64,000 bases of DNA, taken from assembly GCF_039511225.1 (NCBI RefSeq), contig NZ_CP154261.1, positions 5,580,001 to 5,644,000 on the forward strand. Reading direction: 5' to 3'. Source of the stretch: Sphingobacterium multivorum (GTDB taxonomy: Bacteria > Bacteroidota > Bacteroidia > Sphingobacteriales > Sphingobacteriaceae). How positions within the stretch are numbered: position 1 is the first letter of the stretch; each line of letters starts with the position of its first letter. Made by a program: the position numbers and the translations under genes. The notes under the pieces were generated by a model that had not been told where the DNA came from, searched no databases, and saw only the letters and a list, made by a program, of their open reading frames with translations. Of the stretch, positions 8,470 through 16,579 are shown piece after piece.

Positions 8470-11415
8470 CTAATAGCCGAAGATCTCTTTAAGATCCAGC
8501 TTTTTCACCTCACCCAGTTTCGCAAGGTCTTCCGGCTTAAGACTTTCTTCTTTTGCCACAATACAGTAAACATAGGGTTTTTGACTCATCTCTTTCTTAT
8601 GGAAAGTGCTTAGATCACCATAAGTTAATTTTGGCGCTTGCTCATAGACAACTTTACGAATATCAGTTGCATTCCCCAAACGCTGAGCAGCTAAATAACT
8701 ACCTAAAATAGAAGCATTTAATACACGCTCGCTCGCTATTGATTTTTCCAAACTTACTTTCGCAATATCCAACCCTTTGGCACTTTCAGGCAATACATCC
8801 AATAGCTCATTCATGCCTTTAATCGCATCGTTAAACTTATCAGCCTGCGTCCCAACATAGGCTCCAACGGTATAATGGTTTTCTTTTTTATAAGGCTGTC
8901 CATAATAGGCATAAGTTGAATAGGCCAATGCTTTCGATTCACGGATAGTCTGGAAAACGATACTTCCCATGCCGCCGCCAAAGTAATTATTAAACAGAGA
9001 AACCGTTGGCGTTAGCGCACTGCTGTATACACCTGAACTTCTATACCAAAATACTTCAGCTTGCTTCATATCGAAATTAGCAAAAAGAACCTGATTCTGG
9101 CTTGTAGGCAACTCCGCAAACACCAACCCTTTTTTCGCTTGGACGTACTCTCCGGCACCTTGTTTTAAAGGCTTCGCTTTTGCTACAAATTCCGTAGCCG
9201 TCAATGGACCAAAATAAAGCATCGTATGTTTCATATTAGCCAAATCGTGCAATGCCTTCACCAAATCCTCCGCTTTTAAAGCATCCAATTCCGCATCTGT
9301 AAACACATTATTAAACGGATTTTTAGCGCCGTATTTAGCATAAGATTTTAGGCCTTCCATGATCGCTCCCTTGTTTTCTTTCGCATTTGCTCTCGCCTTT
9401 TTAAGACGGGCAATATACATTTTGAAAGCCTCCTGATCAGCAACACAATTACGCAACAAATCCTGAATCAAGTTCTGTGTAGCCGTAAAGTTTGAATTCA
9501 AACCCGAAATCGACACCATGGTTTCCTCATTTCCTGCAGACACTGAAAAATCAGACGCCAATTGATAAAAATCCTTGCTAAACTGCTCACTGGATTTATC
9601 TTTTGTACCCAAAAATTCTAGATAACCCGCAGCCAATGAAAGTAATTTATTGCTCCATTTTCCCACATCAAAACGATAAGACAGCGAAAACAGCTCATTA
9701 TCTGAGTTCTTTACAGCAAGCACTGGTAAACCGTTTGCAGTAGCTTTCTGAATATCTTTGTTATAATCTACCCATACCGGCTGGATTTTATCCTCTGGCA
9801 TTGCTTCTACGCGCTTCAAAAACTCCGACTGATCGTCACGATTGACCGTTACAGGGGTAATCTCAGGTTTAACAACTTTAACAACATTGCTATCAACCCC
9901 CTTACGTTTATAAACAACGACGTAATTATTGTCATTTAAGTATTTGTTAGCAAAATCTACCACATCTTGCTTGGTGATTTTATTCAATTCATCCGAATAG
10001 CCCACAACAGAAGCCCAATCCTGACCTGAAGTAAAGGCATCCATCAATGATTCAGCACGGTCACCATAACTTTCATTTTGTTTGATTTCGTCTTTCTTAG
10101 CGTTGTTCACAATCGCCGTAATCAGCTCATCCGAAAACTCTCCTTTTCTCAATTTTGCCAATTCTTGCAACAGCAGCTGTTGCACCTGTTCCAAGCTCTG
10201 TCCCTGACCAGGATTACCCTGCAACAGAAGCAGAGAATAGTCTTTTAATACATACGGAAAAGCACCTGCACCTAATAATTTTTGATTCTTCACTAAATCC
10301 AGATCAATCAGACCGGCAGAACCATTTGTCAAGATCTGACTCATCAGATTGAGCATACGGGCATCCTTTGTTGCAGCGCCAGGAAAACGGAATCCCATTA
10401 ACATAAATTCAGCATCTGGACCTTTAACCTCGCGGACAACAGGAGTTAAAATTGGTTTCTCCGCATCAAACGTGTAGGCCGGAATTTCTTTCGCCTGCAT
10501 AAAAGCAAAGGCCTTATCCACCTTTTTCACCACCTCTGTAGGATCAAAATCACCCGACATAATGACCCCCATATTGTTAGGGACATAATAGGTATGAAAA
10601 TATTCACGAATCGCTTTCAAAGATGGATTTTTAAGGTGCTCTACAGTACCAATTGTCGTCTGCTTTCCATAATTATTATTCGGGAAAGCTGCGGAGAACA
10701 TCGATTCTACAGCCTTACGGTTATCTTTATCTAAGCTAATATTTTTCTCCTCATAAACAGCTTCAAGCTCGGTATGGAAAAGACGCAATACCGGATATCT
10801 AAACCGTTCAGCTTGTACCGCCAGATACTTATCCACTACATTACTTGGAATTTGTTCCTGATAAACAGTCTGCTCAAATGAAGTGAAAGCATTGGTACCT
10901 TCCGCCCCCATCGATGCCATCAATTTATCGTACTCATTCGCGATAGCATATTTCGCGGCTTCTCCAGATACTTTATCGATTTCCTTATAGATTGCTTTCC
11001 GTTCGGTTTCATCTGTTGTACCATTGTATTTCTCATAGAGCGCATCAATCTGATCTAACAACGGTTTTTCCTTTGCCCAGTCTTTAGAACCAAATTTATC
11101 GGTTCCTTTAAACAGCATATGCTCCAGATAATGGGCCAAACCGGTGTGATCTTTCGGGTCTGTTTTGCTCCCCGCTTTTGTCGCAATGTAAGTTTGGATA
11201 CGTGGTTCTTTTTTGGTCGGACTCAAAATCACCGTTAAGCCATTTTTCAGCTTGTAAAACCGCGAATGAGTAGGGTCGTTCGTTACATACTTGTAAGTGT
11301 ATCCCCCTTCAGATGCTTCTTTCCAATCAAACTTGGCGTTTTGGGCAAACAAAGCACCCCCTGCTGTTGTTAGTGCAAACGTAACAGCAGTAATTTTAAA
11401 TAGGTTTTTAATCAT
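8470..11415 (-). CDS. M16 family zinc metallopeptidase (two-domain, periplasmic)
   Basis: 981 aa. Signal peptide MIKNLFKITAVTFALTTAGGALFAQ. The first M16 domain has the inverted zinc motif HYLEH at 95-99, and the downstream zinc ligand is probably in ELEAVYEEKNIS. The second half (from about residue 530) is a further M16-type pair without a zinc motif, as in pitrilysin-like enzymes where it shapes the chamber. It should degrade peptides in the periplasm. It is monocistronic, with the hairpin at 8386-8431 downstream and a 259-bp gap to the divergent lipid A deacylase. Confidence 0.93.
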   Translation of the reverse strand: MIKNLFKITAVTFALTTAGGALFAQNAKFDWKEASEGGYTYKYVTNDPTHSRFYKLKNGLTVILSPTKKEPRIQTYIATKAGSKTDPKDHTGLAHYLEHMLFKGTDKFGSKDWAKEKPLLDQIDALYEKYNGTTDETERKAIYKEIDKVSGEAAKYAIANEYDKLMASMGAEGTNAFTSFEQTVYQEQIPSNVVDKYLAVQAERFRYPVLRLFHTELEAVYEEKNISLDKDNRKAVESMFSAAFPNNNYGKQTTIGTVEHLKNPSLKAIREYFHTYYVPNNMGVIMSGDFDPTEVVKKVDKAFAFMQAKEIPAYTFDAEKPILTPVVREVKGPDAEFMLMGFRFPGAATKDARMLNLMSQILTNGSAGLIDLDLVKNQKLLGAGAFPYVLKDYSLLLLQGNPGQGQSLEQVQQLLLQELAKLRKGEFSDELITAIVNNAKKDEIKQNESYGDRAESLMDAFTSGQDWASVVGYSDELNKITKQDVVDFANKYLNDNNYVVVYKRKGVDSNVVKVVKPEITPVTVNRDDQSEFLKRVEAMPEDKIQPVWVDYNKDIQKATANGLPVLAVKNSDNELFSLSYRFDVGKWSNKLLSLAAGYLEFLGTKDKSSEQFSKDFYQLASDFSVSAGNEETMVSISGLNSNFTATQNLIQDLLRNCVADQEAFKMYIARLKKARANAKENKGAIMEGLKSYAKYGAKNPFNNVFTDAELDALKAEDLVKALHDLANMKHTMLYFGPLTATEFVAKAKPLKQGAGEYVQAKKGLVFAELPTSQNQVLFANFDMKQAEVFWYRSSGVYSSALTPTVSLFNNYFGGGMGSIVFQTIRESKALAYSTYAYYGQPYKKENHYTVGAYVGTQADKFNDAIKGMNELLDVLPESAKGLDIAKVSLEKSIASERVLNASILGSYLAAQRLGNATDIRKVVYEQAPKLTYGDLSTFHKKEMSQKPYVYCIVAKEESLKPEDLAKLGEVKKLDLKEIFGY

Positions 11416-11610
11416 ATATCCTTTTTCTTTTCACCTCAAACTTAGATAAATTGCTTTTTATATGCAATACATTACAGACATAAACAACAATTATTTACCC
11501 ATTTGACATCCTGATGGTTATATGGTCGAATTTCACCTATCACAGACCAACGGGCGTAGCTAAAAAATGGCATTTCTTGCAACTTGATTTTCCCTACTGT
11601 TTAAATACTA

Positions 11611-11641
11611 TTGTTACAATGATATATCATTCTTATTTTTG
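11611..11641 (+). promoter_or_regulatory. Promoter of the PagL-like gene
   Basis: TTG at 11611-11613 and TATTTTTG at 11634-11641 (exact TAnnTTTG) are separated by 20 bp, the spacing of Bacteroidota housekeeping promoters. The ATG follows 33 bp later. Confidence 0.7.
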
Positions 11642-11674
11642 CAAAAATTTTAAAAAACGCTAACGTTTTATTTC

Positions 11675-12856
11675 ATGAGATCAAGAATACTTGCTTTTGT
11701 GACCCTGGCACTACTCTCCTTTCGTGCCACAGCACAGGTCACACCCCGAATAGAAAATCCGAAAGACACCTTACAAAGCCTCAGCCCAGCCAAGAAGAGA
11801 CTTATATTTCAACTTGAACATGAAAGCGGGGGCGAACTCAAATTCAATGAGCGCTCCAAAGAAACCCTTGCTGACTCGTACTATAGTGGACTGAATTTTA
11901 GAGTCGGTTTTCAAACCCAGTTTCAAGACTCATTAAAGAGCATTTACAATGAAATATACAACTATCCGATATATGGCATCGGAATCTATAGCAGTACCTT
12001 CGGCCAGGAACACCTCGGCCGACCTTTCGCAGCCTATGGCTTTGTCGCCATCCCCATTCGACCAAAAGTAAACTCGCGCTGGAATTTCAATTATCGCATT
12101 GCGCTCGGTCTTTCCGGCAGATTCAACCCCTATAACGAGGAGGATAATCCTTTCAACTTACTTATAGGCAGTAAAAACAATGTTTTTATTGATTTTGGAC
12201 TTCAAGCCAACTATCGACTAAACAAACATTTTCAGGTTGGGGCCGGCGCAGCCTTTCATCACTTCAGCAATGGCGCTCTGGCATTACCGAACACAGGGAT
12301 AAACCTCGTCCCCTTGAGCCTATCTGTTTCCTATACACCAACCGACAAGCCCTTTGATTTTAGAAAAAGTAGTATTCCACAAATGGAGAAAACAGAGGAA
12401 CTCCATTTCAACTATGCCTTTGGTTTCAAACAGATTGATCGCGAACACGATGGCCAATATTTTAAATCTATGTTAGGTGCATACTACAGCAAGCATTTCG
12501 GCTACAAATGGCGGCTTGGCGCTGGGTTTGATGCATTTTATTCGGCCAGTGGGAACGACGAGAAGGTTGCTGGCGACAAAGCCGGGAAATTCTCTGCCTT
12601 ATTTTCTTACGGCCCAGCTTTCTACATTGATCATGTGTTAAACTCACGCCTTTATATCAACGGAAATGTTGGAGTTTACCTTCATCGCAACGAATTTAAT
12701 GGCGAGAGCATGCCTGTATATTTAAGAGCAGGTGTACGATATAAAGTGTACAAAGATTTCTTTGCCGGCGTTTCCATTAAAGCCCATGGTGGCAAAGCTG
12801 ATTTTATTGAATGGACAACAGGTTACGGAATTAAACTAGGTAAGAAACGGAAATAG
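11675..12856 (+). CDS. Acyloxyacyl hydrolase / PagL-like lipid A 3-O-deacylase
   Basis: 393 aa outer-membrane beta-barrel. Signal peptide ends near FRATAQ. The catalytic His and Ser lie in AFHHFSNG (H196, S198), matching the HxSN motif of PagL, followed by LPNTGINL as in the family. It would remove the 3-O acyl chain of lipid A in the outer membrane. At 393 aa it is about twice as long as classical PagL (~170 aa); the C-terminal ~170 residues look like further beta-barrel strands. That longer form recurs in Bacteroidota. Substrate in this organism is inferred from the family. Confidence 0.85.
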   Translation: MRSRILAFVTLALLSFRATAQVTPRIENPKDTLQSLSPAKKRLIFQLEHESGGELKFNERSKETLADSYYSGLNFRVGFQTQFQDSLKSIYNEIYNYPIYGIGIYSSTFGQEHLGRPFAAYGFVAIPIRPKVNSRWNFNYRIALGLSGRFNPYNEEDNPFNLLIGSKNNVFIDFGLQANYRLNKHFQVGAGAAFHHFSNGALALPNTGINLVPLSLSVSYTPTDKPFDFRKSSIPQMEKTEELHFNYAFGFKQIDREHDGQYFKSMLGAYYSKHFGYKWRLGAGFDAFYSASGNDEKVAGDKAGKFSALFSYGPAFYIDHVLNSRLYINGNVGVYLHRNEFNGESMPVYLRAGVRYKVYKDFFAGVSIKAHGGKADFIEWTTGYGIKLGKKRK

Positions 12857-12938
12857 TAAGAACATAAATGCGAAAGATGCCCGAGATAGATTGAATACCG
12901 GATCGGGGACTTTCAAATTTACAGCGAATTTAGTCCAT

Positions 12939-12969
12939 AAAAAAAGCGTTCATGAAGAACGCTTTTTTT
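12939..12969. terminator. Bidirectional terminator between PagL-like gene and tRNA cluster
   Basis: AAAAAAAGCGTTC (12939-12951) pairs with GAACGCTTTTTTT (12957-12969) around ATGAA. It serves the plus-strand deacylase gene and the minus-strand tRNA transcript, whose last tRNA ends five bases away. Confidence 0.92.
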
Positions 12970-12973
12970 ATCG

Positions 12974-13048
12974 TGGGGATTACTGGGTTCGAACCAGTGA
13001 CCCCTACCTTGTCGAGGTAGTGCTCTAAACCAGCTGAGCTAAACCCCC
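12974..13048 (-). tRNA. tRNA-Val (GAC)
   Basis: 75 nt, no encoded CCA. On the minus strand the acceptor GGGGGTT pairs with AATCCCC (one G-T pair). The D arm contains TTAGCTCAGCTGG, the T arm ACTGG-TTCGAAC-CCAGT, and the anticodon stem is CTACC/GGTAG. The seven-base loop is TCGACAA, giving anticodon GAC. Position 33, almost always U, is C here. It is the last tRNA of a valine cluster, which supports the assignment. Confidence 0.88.
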
Positions 13049-13053
13049 TAACG

Positions 13054-13082
13054 AAAAAAAAGCACCAATTGATGATGCTTTT
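13054..13082 (-). terminator. Intrinsic terminator inside the tRNA cluster
   Basis: On the minus strand AAAAGCA (13082-13076) pairs with TGCTTTT (13064-13058), and the T-run continues to 13054. It sits directly after tRNA-Val 13084-13158 and before tRNA-Val(GAC), so part of the transcript may end before the last tRNA. Confidence 0.6.
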
Positions 13083-13083
13083 G

Positions 13084-13158
13084 TGGAGGCTACAGGATTC
13101 GAACCTGTGACCCTCTGCTTGTAAGGCAGATGCTCTGAACCAGCTGAGCTAAGCCTCC
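13084..13158 (-). tRNA. tRNA-Val (TAC)
   Basis: 75 nt cloverleaf: acceptor GGAGGCT/AGCCTCC, anticodon stem TCTGC/GCAGA, loop CTTACAA giving anticodon TAC, T arm ACAGG-TTCGAAT-CCTGT, discriminator A. The sequence is identical to the copy at 13258-13332. Confidence 0.95.
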
Positions 13159-13170
13159 GTTTTGGATTGG

Positions 13171-13245
13171 TGGAGAATACTGGATTCGAACCAGTGACCC
13201 TCTGCTTGTAAGGCAGATGCTCTGAACCAGCTGAGCTAATTCTCC
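13171..13245 (-). tRNA. tRNA-Val (TAC), divergent copy
   Basis: Same D and anticodon arms as its neighbours (loop CTTACAA), but the acceptor is GGAGAAT/ATTCTCC and the T stem is ACTGG/CCAGT. All changes are paired, so it folds normally. The T stem equals that of tRNA-Val(GAC) in this cluster. Confidence 0.93.
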
Positions 13246-13257
13246 GACTTTGTATGG

Positions 13258-13332
13258 TGGAGGCTACAGGATTCGAACCTGTGACCCTCTGCTTGTAAGG
13301 CAGATGCTCTGAACCAGCTGAGCTAAGCCTCC
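13258..13332 (-). tRNA. tRNA-Val (TAC)
   Basis: First tRNA of the transcript and identical to 13084-13158. The box-A element TTAGCTCAGCTGG fixes the strand. Anticodon loop CTTACAA gives TAC. Confidence 0.95.
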
Positions 13333-13370
13333 ATACTTTTTTAAAGAACGCCGTTCCCTAATTGCGTGTG

Positions 13371-13400
13371 CAAATATAGCTTAAAAATTCTATTCTCAAA
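13371..13400 (-). promoter_or_regulatory. Promoter of the tRNA-Val cluster
   Basis: On the minus strand TTTG (13400-13397), 18 bp, then TATATTTG (13378-13371), an exact TAnnTTTG box. It lies about 38 bp before the first tRNA. Confidence 0.75.
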
Positions 13401-13462
13401 ATTATTTTATAAGATTTTATGCCTCCAACATCACAACAAGCTAAAAAACACCGAAATAATTT

Positions 13463-15532
13463 TTAATCATAGAACTTCCAAGAAATACCAAATCTAAAAT
13501 TAGCACTATTCATCGGATAACGTCGGACTGTATAGTATCCATGCGGATAGAAGTTCTGATTTAAAAAATTATAACTCAAAAACATATTTACCCGTTGTAT
13601 ATTCGCTGTAATCCATACATCCATGATTGGATAGGTCGAAAACTCAATCTGTTTGTAAGCATTGTAAAACTGTCCTGTCCCAATTGAATAATTCGGATTG
13701 GCATAAGGTGTATTGAACTTTGCATCCAGACCGATACTATAATCAATAACTTTATAAAACAGGTTACTGTAATACAAACTATGCCAAGTATACAGCTCCG
13801 GAACAGCCAGTGTGTTCTGTTGATCTGTCTTTTGATAGACCACGAGATTATCGAGGGTAAAATGGTTTAATTTAAATTTTTGTCCAACACTTACCTTCAA
13901 CAAATTCGCTTTGTCCAATTGTGCCGGAACAATCCATTTATCCTTTTTAGGATCGTTCTGTGGATTCGACAACTCCTCGAAATAGGTATAATTGTTCATC
14001 AGAAAATACTCTACCTTGCCATGGAAACCAAGCATCGGATTGGCATATTGAAAACCGAGGTTCTGAATTTTCATCTTTTTAAGATCTAAATCATTCCATT
14101 TTCCGTAGGTATAATTTAAATTCTCGAAAACCATCTCTGGCGATTTATTCTGTGAATAAGCCGACAGGGTCACCTTTCCAATTTTATCCCCCATGGAGAT
14201 ATCCGCTTTAGCTTCATACAAGAAATCCCCAAAGTTGTGACCAAATACAATCTGATTCGCTTTTAAACTAAAATCAAGACGATCTGAAAACTTATACCCT
14301 AATTCACCTTTCACGATTCCATTTTGATAAAAGCGATCAAATGTGGTGCTATCCGGCAATTTCTTCAGCGGCTGTGGATAAGCTGAAGTATTGTTATAAT
14401 AGCGCATGGAATCCAACTGATGCTGCTCCACCCAGTTCATGTCGTGCTGAAAAGCCAAATTTAGTTTCGCCTCATTCTTAAAGACCGACTTTCCTCTGAG
14501 AAAAAAGTTATATTCAAATTCATTGGAAACATTCGTGATCAGCGTCTTATCACTGTTCAGCGCCAATGCCTTATTATTGTAAGGCAATGCCGCATTTTGA
14601 TCATCCATGTTCTTGAAGAAATTATAGGTCTGTCTTCTTATGCGCGTATTATGCGCCATGCTATTGGTCGGATGGATCTGCATGGTCGGCTTTCCTTTAT
14701 CGATTGTATCCAATCGCCCTAAATAAAGCGATTGACGTAGAAACAATGAGTTATCCCACCATTTGGATCGCGGTACATTTGTTTTACTCGGATCATTGAA
14801 TTTCGGTATAAACCGGTCCGGAGACTGCCTGTTTCCGGGTGCAAATGGAAGATCCTCCGTAATAGAACCATTCTCCATGGCATCCAAACGATTAAATACT
14901 GCATTGATCAACAAATTATACCGGTTATTTTTCGATTCATACCAAGACGCAACTGAAGCCTTTAAATCCGAATAATTCTGCCCAAGATAAAATCCATCCG
15001 TTTTGGTCGAATGGAAATCGACATTCATATTCCATTGAGAATTGATATTCTGTGCTACCCGTGCCCTAAAGACTTGGTCATTAAAAAAGAATCCCACAGC
15101 CGACAGTTCGGAGTACCTCGCCCGGGCCCTAAAATATTGGATCGAATCGGGGTTTAATAAATAACGTTCCAATGCTGTAAAACCAGACTGAAAGCCAATG
15201 GTCTTTTTAGGTTGGAACAATAGATCCCGTGTAGCAAGACCATAAGCCCCAAGGTTCACGCTGGGATTCCAGGGTAAATTCTGCGGATTATAATATTGAT
15301 AATTATGATGTGATGTATCAATTTGACGTGTATAAGTGCCTTTTTTCAACATATCCAGCGTGGCATACCGGATATATTTTGCCGAAAGAATCACAGAATC
15401 TTTCTTCCCATCTTCCTTTGCCCTAGCCGAATCCAATGCACTACTCCACTCTTCCTTGCTCTGGGCAATAACATCCATGGAATAAACAAATAAAACACAC
15501 CATGCGGCAAGTATGCGTACGATCAACTTCAT
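13463..15532 (-). CDS. Putative outer-membrane porin (Porin_10-like)
   Basis: 689 aa. Signal peptide ends near MDVIAQ. A short N-terminal region (SAKYIRYATLDMLKKG...) is followed by a long series of alternating amphipathic strands rich in aromatic residues, and the protein ends in Phe-Tyr-Asp after FRFGISWKF, as expected for a beta-barrel. It resembles the Bacteroidota 'putative porin' family (Porin_10). Substrate unknown. It is flanked by the tRNA cluster and the nucleoside phosphorylase gene, with gaps of over 110 bp on both sides, so it is probably monocistronic. Confidence 0.8.
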   Translation of the reverse strand: MKLIVRILAAWCVLFVYSMDVIAQSKEEWSSALDSARAKEDGKKDSVILSAKYIRYATLDMLKKGTYTRQIDTSHHNYQYYNPQNLPWNPSVNLGAYGLATRDLLFQPKKTIGFQSGFTALERYLLNPDSIQYFRARARYSELSAVGFFFNDQVFRARVAQNINSQWNMNVDFHSTKTDGFYLGQNYSDLKASVASWYESKNNRYNLLINAVFNRLDAMENGSITEDLPFAPGNRQSPDRFIPKFNDPSKTNVPRSKWWDNSLFLRQSLYLGRLDTIDKGKPTMQIHPTNSMAHNTRIRRQTYNFFKNMDDQNAALPYNNKALALNSDKTLITNVSNEFEYNFFLRGKSVFKNEAKLNLAFQHDMNWVEQHQLDSMRYYNNTSAYPQPLKKLPDSTTFDRFYQNGIVKGELGYKFSDRLDFSLKANQIVFGHNFGDFLYEAKADISMGDKIGKVTLSAYSQNKSPEMVFENLNYTYGKWNDLDLKKMKIQNLGFQYANPMLGFHGKVEYFLMNNYTYFEELSNPQNDPKKDKWIVPAQLDKANLLKVSVGQKFKLNHFTLDNLVVYQKTDQQNTLAVPELYTWHSLYYSNLFYKVIDYSIGLDAKFNTPYANPNYSIGTGQFYNAYKQIEFSTYPIMDVWITANIQRVNMFLSYNFLNQNFYPHGYYTVRRYPMNSANFRFGISWKFYD

Positions 15533-15645
15533 CTAAAATTATATAAAAACCAAAAAAGCTAAATTCACCTGAATGAACAAATTACTCTCAAATATCCACC
15601 AATCCATCAACTTTCGCCATCAAAGATGATACATGAAAAGACAAT

Positions 15646-16461
15646 TTATTGCAAAGCTATTAATTCTTTCAAAATTAACGTCATTTTAGGTTCCGCTTTC
15701 TCCGCAACACTGACAATTTCCTGCAAGGAAACGGGTTTAAGATCCTCGTGAAAACCTTCATCCGTAACAACAGAAATCGCAAATACCGGAAGCGACATAT
15801 GATTAGCGACAATTACTTCTGGAACGGTACTCATACCGACCACATCGCCACCGATCAGACGCATATAGCGATATTCCGCTTTTGTTTCCAGATTTGGACC
15901 TGCAGAGGAAACATAAACAACTTTTCGTGCATTAATATCATGCTTTGCTGCGATCTCAAGAGCCTGTACGATCATTTCTCGGTTATAAGCCTCACTCATA
16001 TCGGGAAATCGAGAACCAAACTCGGATAGATTTTGCCCGCGAAGTGGGTTATCGGGCAATAAATTGATATGGTCTTCAATAATACCAAGATCACCTTTTT
16101 TCACCTCAGGATTTAAGGACCCTGCGGCATTGGAAACAAACAATTTTTGTACCCCTAAAACTTTCATGATACGGATCGGAAATGTAATCTGCTGCATATC
16201 GTAACCTTCATAATAATGCAACCGCCCCTGCATAGCGACCACATTGCGGCCACTCAGTTTTCCAAAAATGAGCTTACCAGAATGAAATTCAACAGTTGAA
16301 ATAGGGAAATTTGGTATATTGGAATACATCAGCTGATACTTGACTTCAATTTCATCAACCAACTTACCTAAACCAGTACCTAGGATGATACCGAATTCTG
16401 GAGTAAAATCTCCAATTTTTCTACGGATAAATTCCGTAGTCTCATTTATGCTATGATACAT
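15646..16461 (-). CDS. Purine-nucleoside phosphorylase (class II, trimeric type)
   Basis: 271 aa. It phosphorolyses inosine and guanosine to base plus ribose 1-phosphate. Markers are the phosphate-binding loop ILGTGLG, HSGKLIFGKLSGRNVVAMQGRLHYYEGY, VSNAAGSLNP, and the purine-site stretch AEYRYMRLIGGDVVGMSTVPEVIVANH. Length and motifs are of the mammalian/PunA class rather than hexameric DeoD. It lies downstream of the symporter gene, but has its own strong promoter flanked by a 13-bp inverted repeat (see regulatory entries). Confidence 0.95.
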   Translation of the reverse strand: MYHSINETTEFIRRKIGDFTPEFGIILGTGLGKLVDEIEVKYQLMYSNIPNFPISTVEFHSGKLIFGKLSGRNVVAMQGRLHYYEGYDMQQITFPIRIMKVLGVQKLFVSNAAGSLNPEVKKGDLGIIEDHINLLPDNPLRGQNLSEFGSRFPDMSEAYNREMIVQALEIAAKHDINARKVVYVSSAGPNLETKAEYRYMRLIGGDVVGMSTVPEVIVANHMSLPVFAISVVTDEGFHEDLKPVSLQEIVSVAEKAEPKMTLILKELIALQ

Positions 16462-16511
16462 ACGTACAGAAAACTAAGTATATCAAACTTAACTTAATTT
16501 TTCTGTACGTA
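16461..16511. repeat. 13-bp perfect inverted repeat around the PNP promoter
   Basis: TACGTACAGAAAA at 16461-16473 and TTTTCTGTACGTA at 16499-16511 are exact inverted repeats, 25 bp apart. One arm lies between the -33 and -7 boxes and the other covers the leader up to the first base of the start codon. This geometry suits an operator; it could also fold in RNA if transcribed from upstream. Confidence 0.7.
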
Positions 16512-16515
16512 CAAA
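16484..16515 (-). promoter_or_regulatory. Promoter of the purine-nucleoside phosphorylase gene
   Basis: On the minus strand TTTG (16515-16512), 20 bp, then TAAGTTTG (16491-16484), an exact TAnnTTTG box. Transcription would start near 16478, leaving a leader of only about 17 nt. Confidence 0.75.
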
Positions 16516-16579
16516 TCAAAATCAATACTTGTATTTACATCTTCTCACCAATGGAGAAATTTTTTATAGCTGAAAAATA

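Noticed and set aside
13084..13332. tRNA-Tyr or tRNA-Thr on the plus strand
   Set aside because: The palindromic TTCGAA permits confusion, but the D-arm box A and acceptor pairing fit only the minus strand, giving anticodon TAC (Val).
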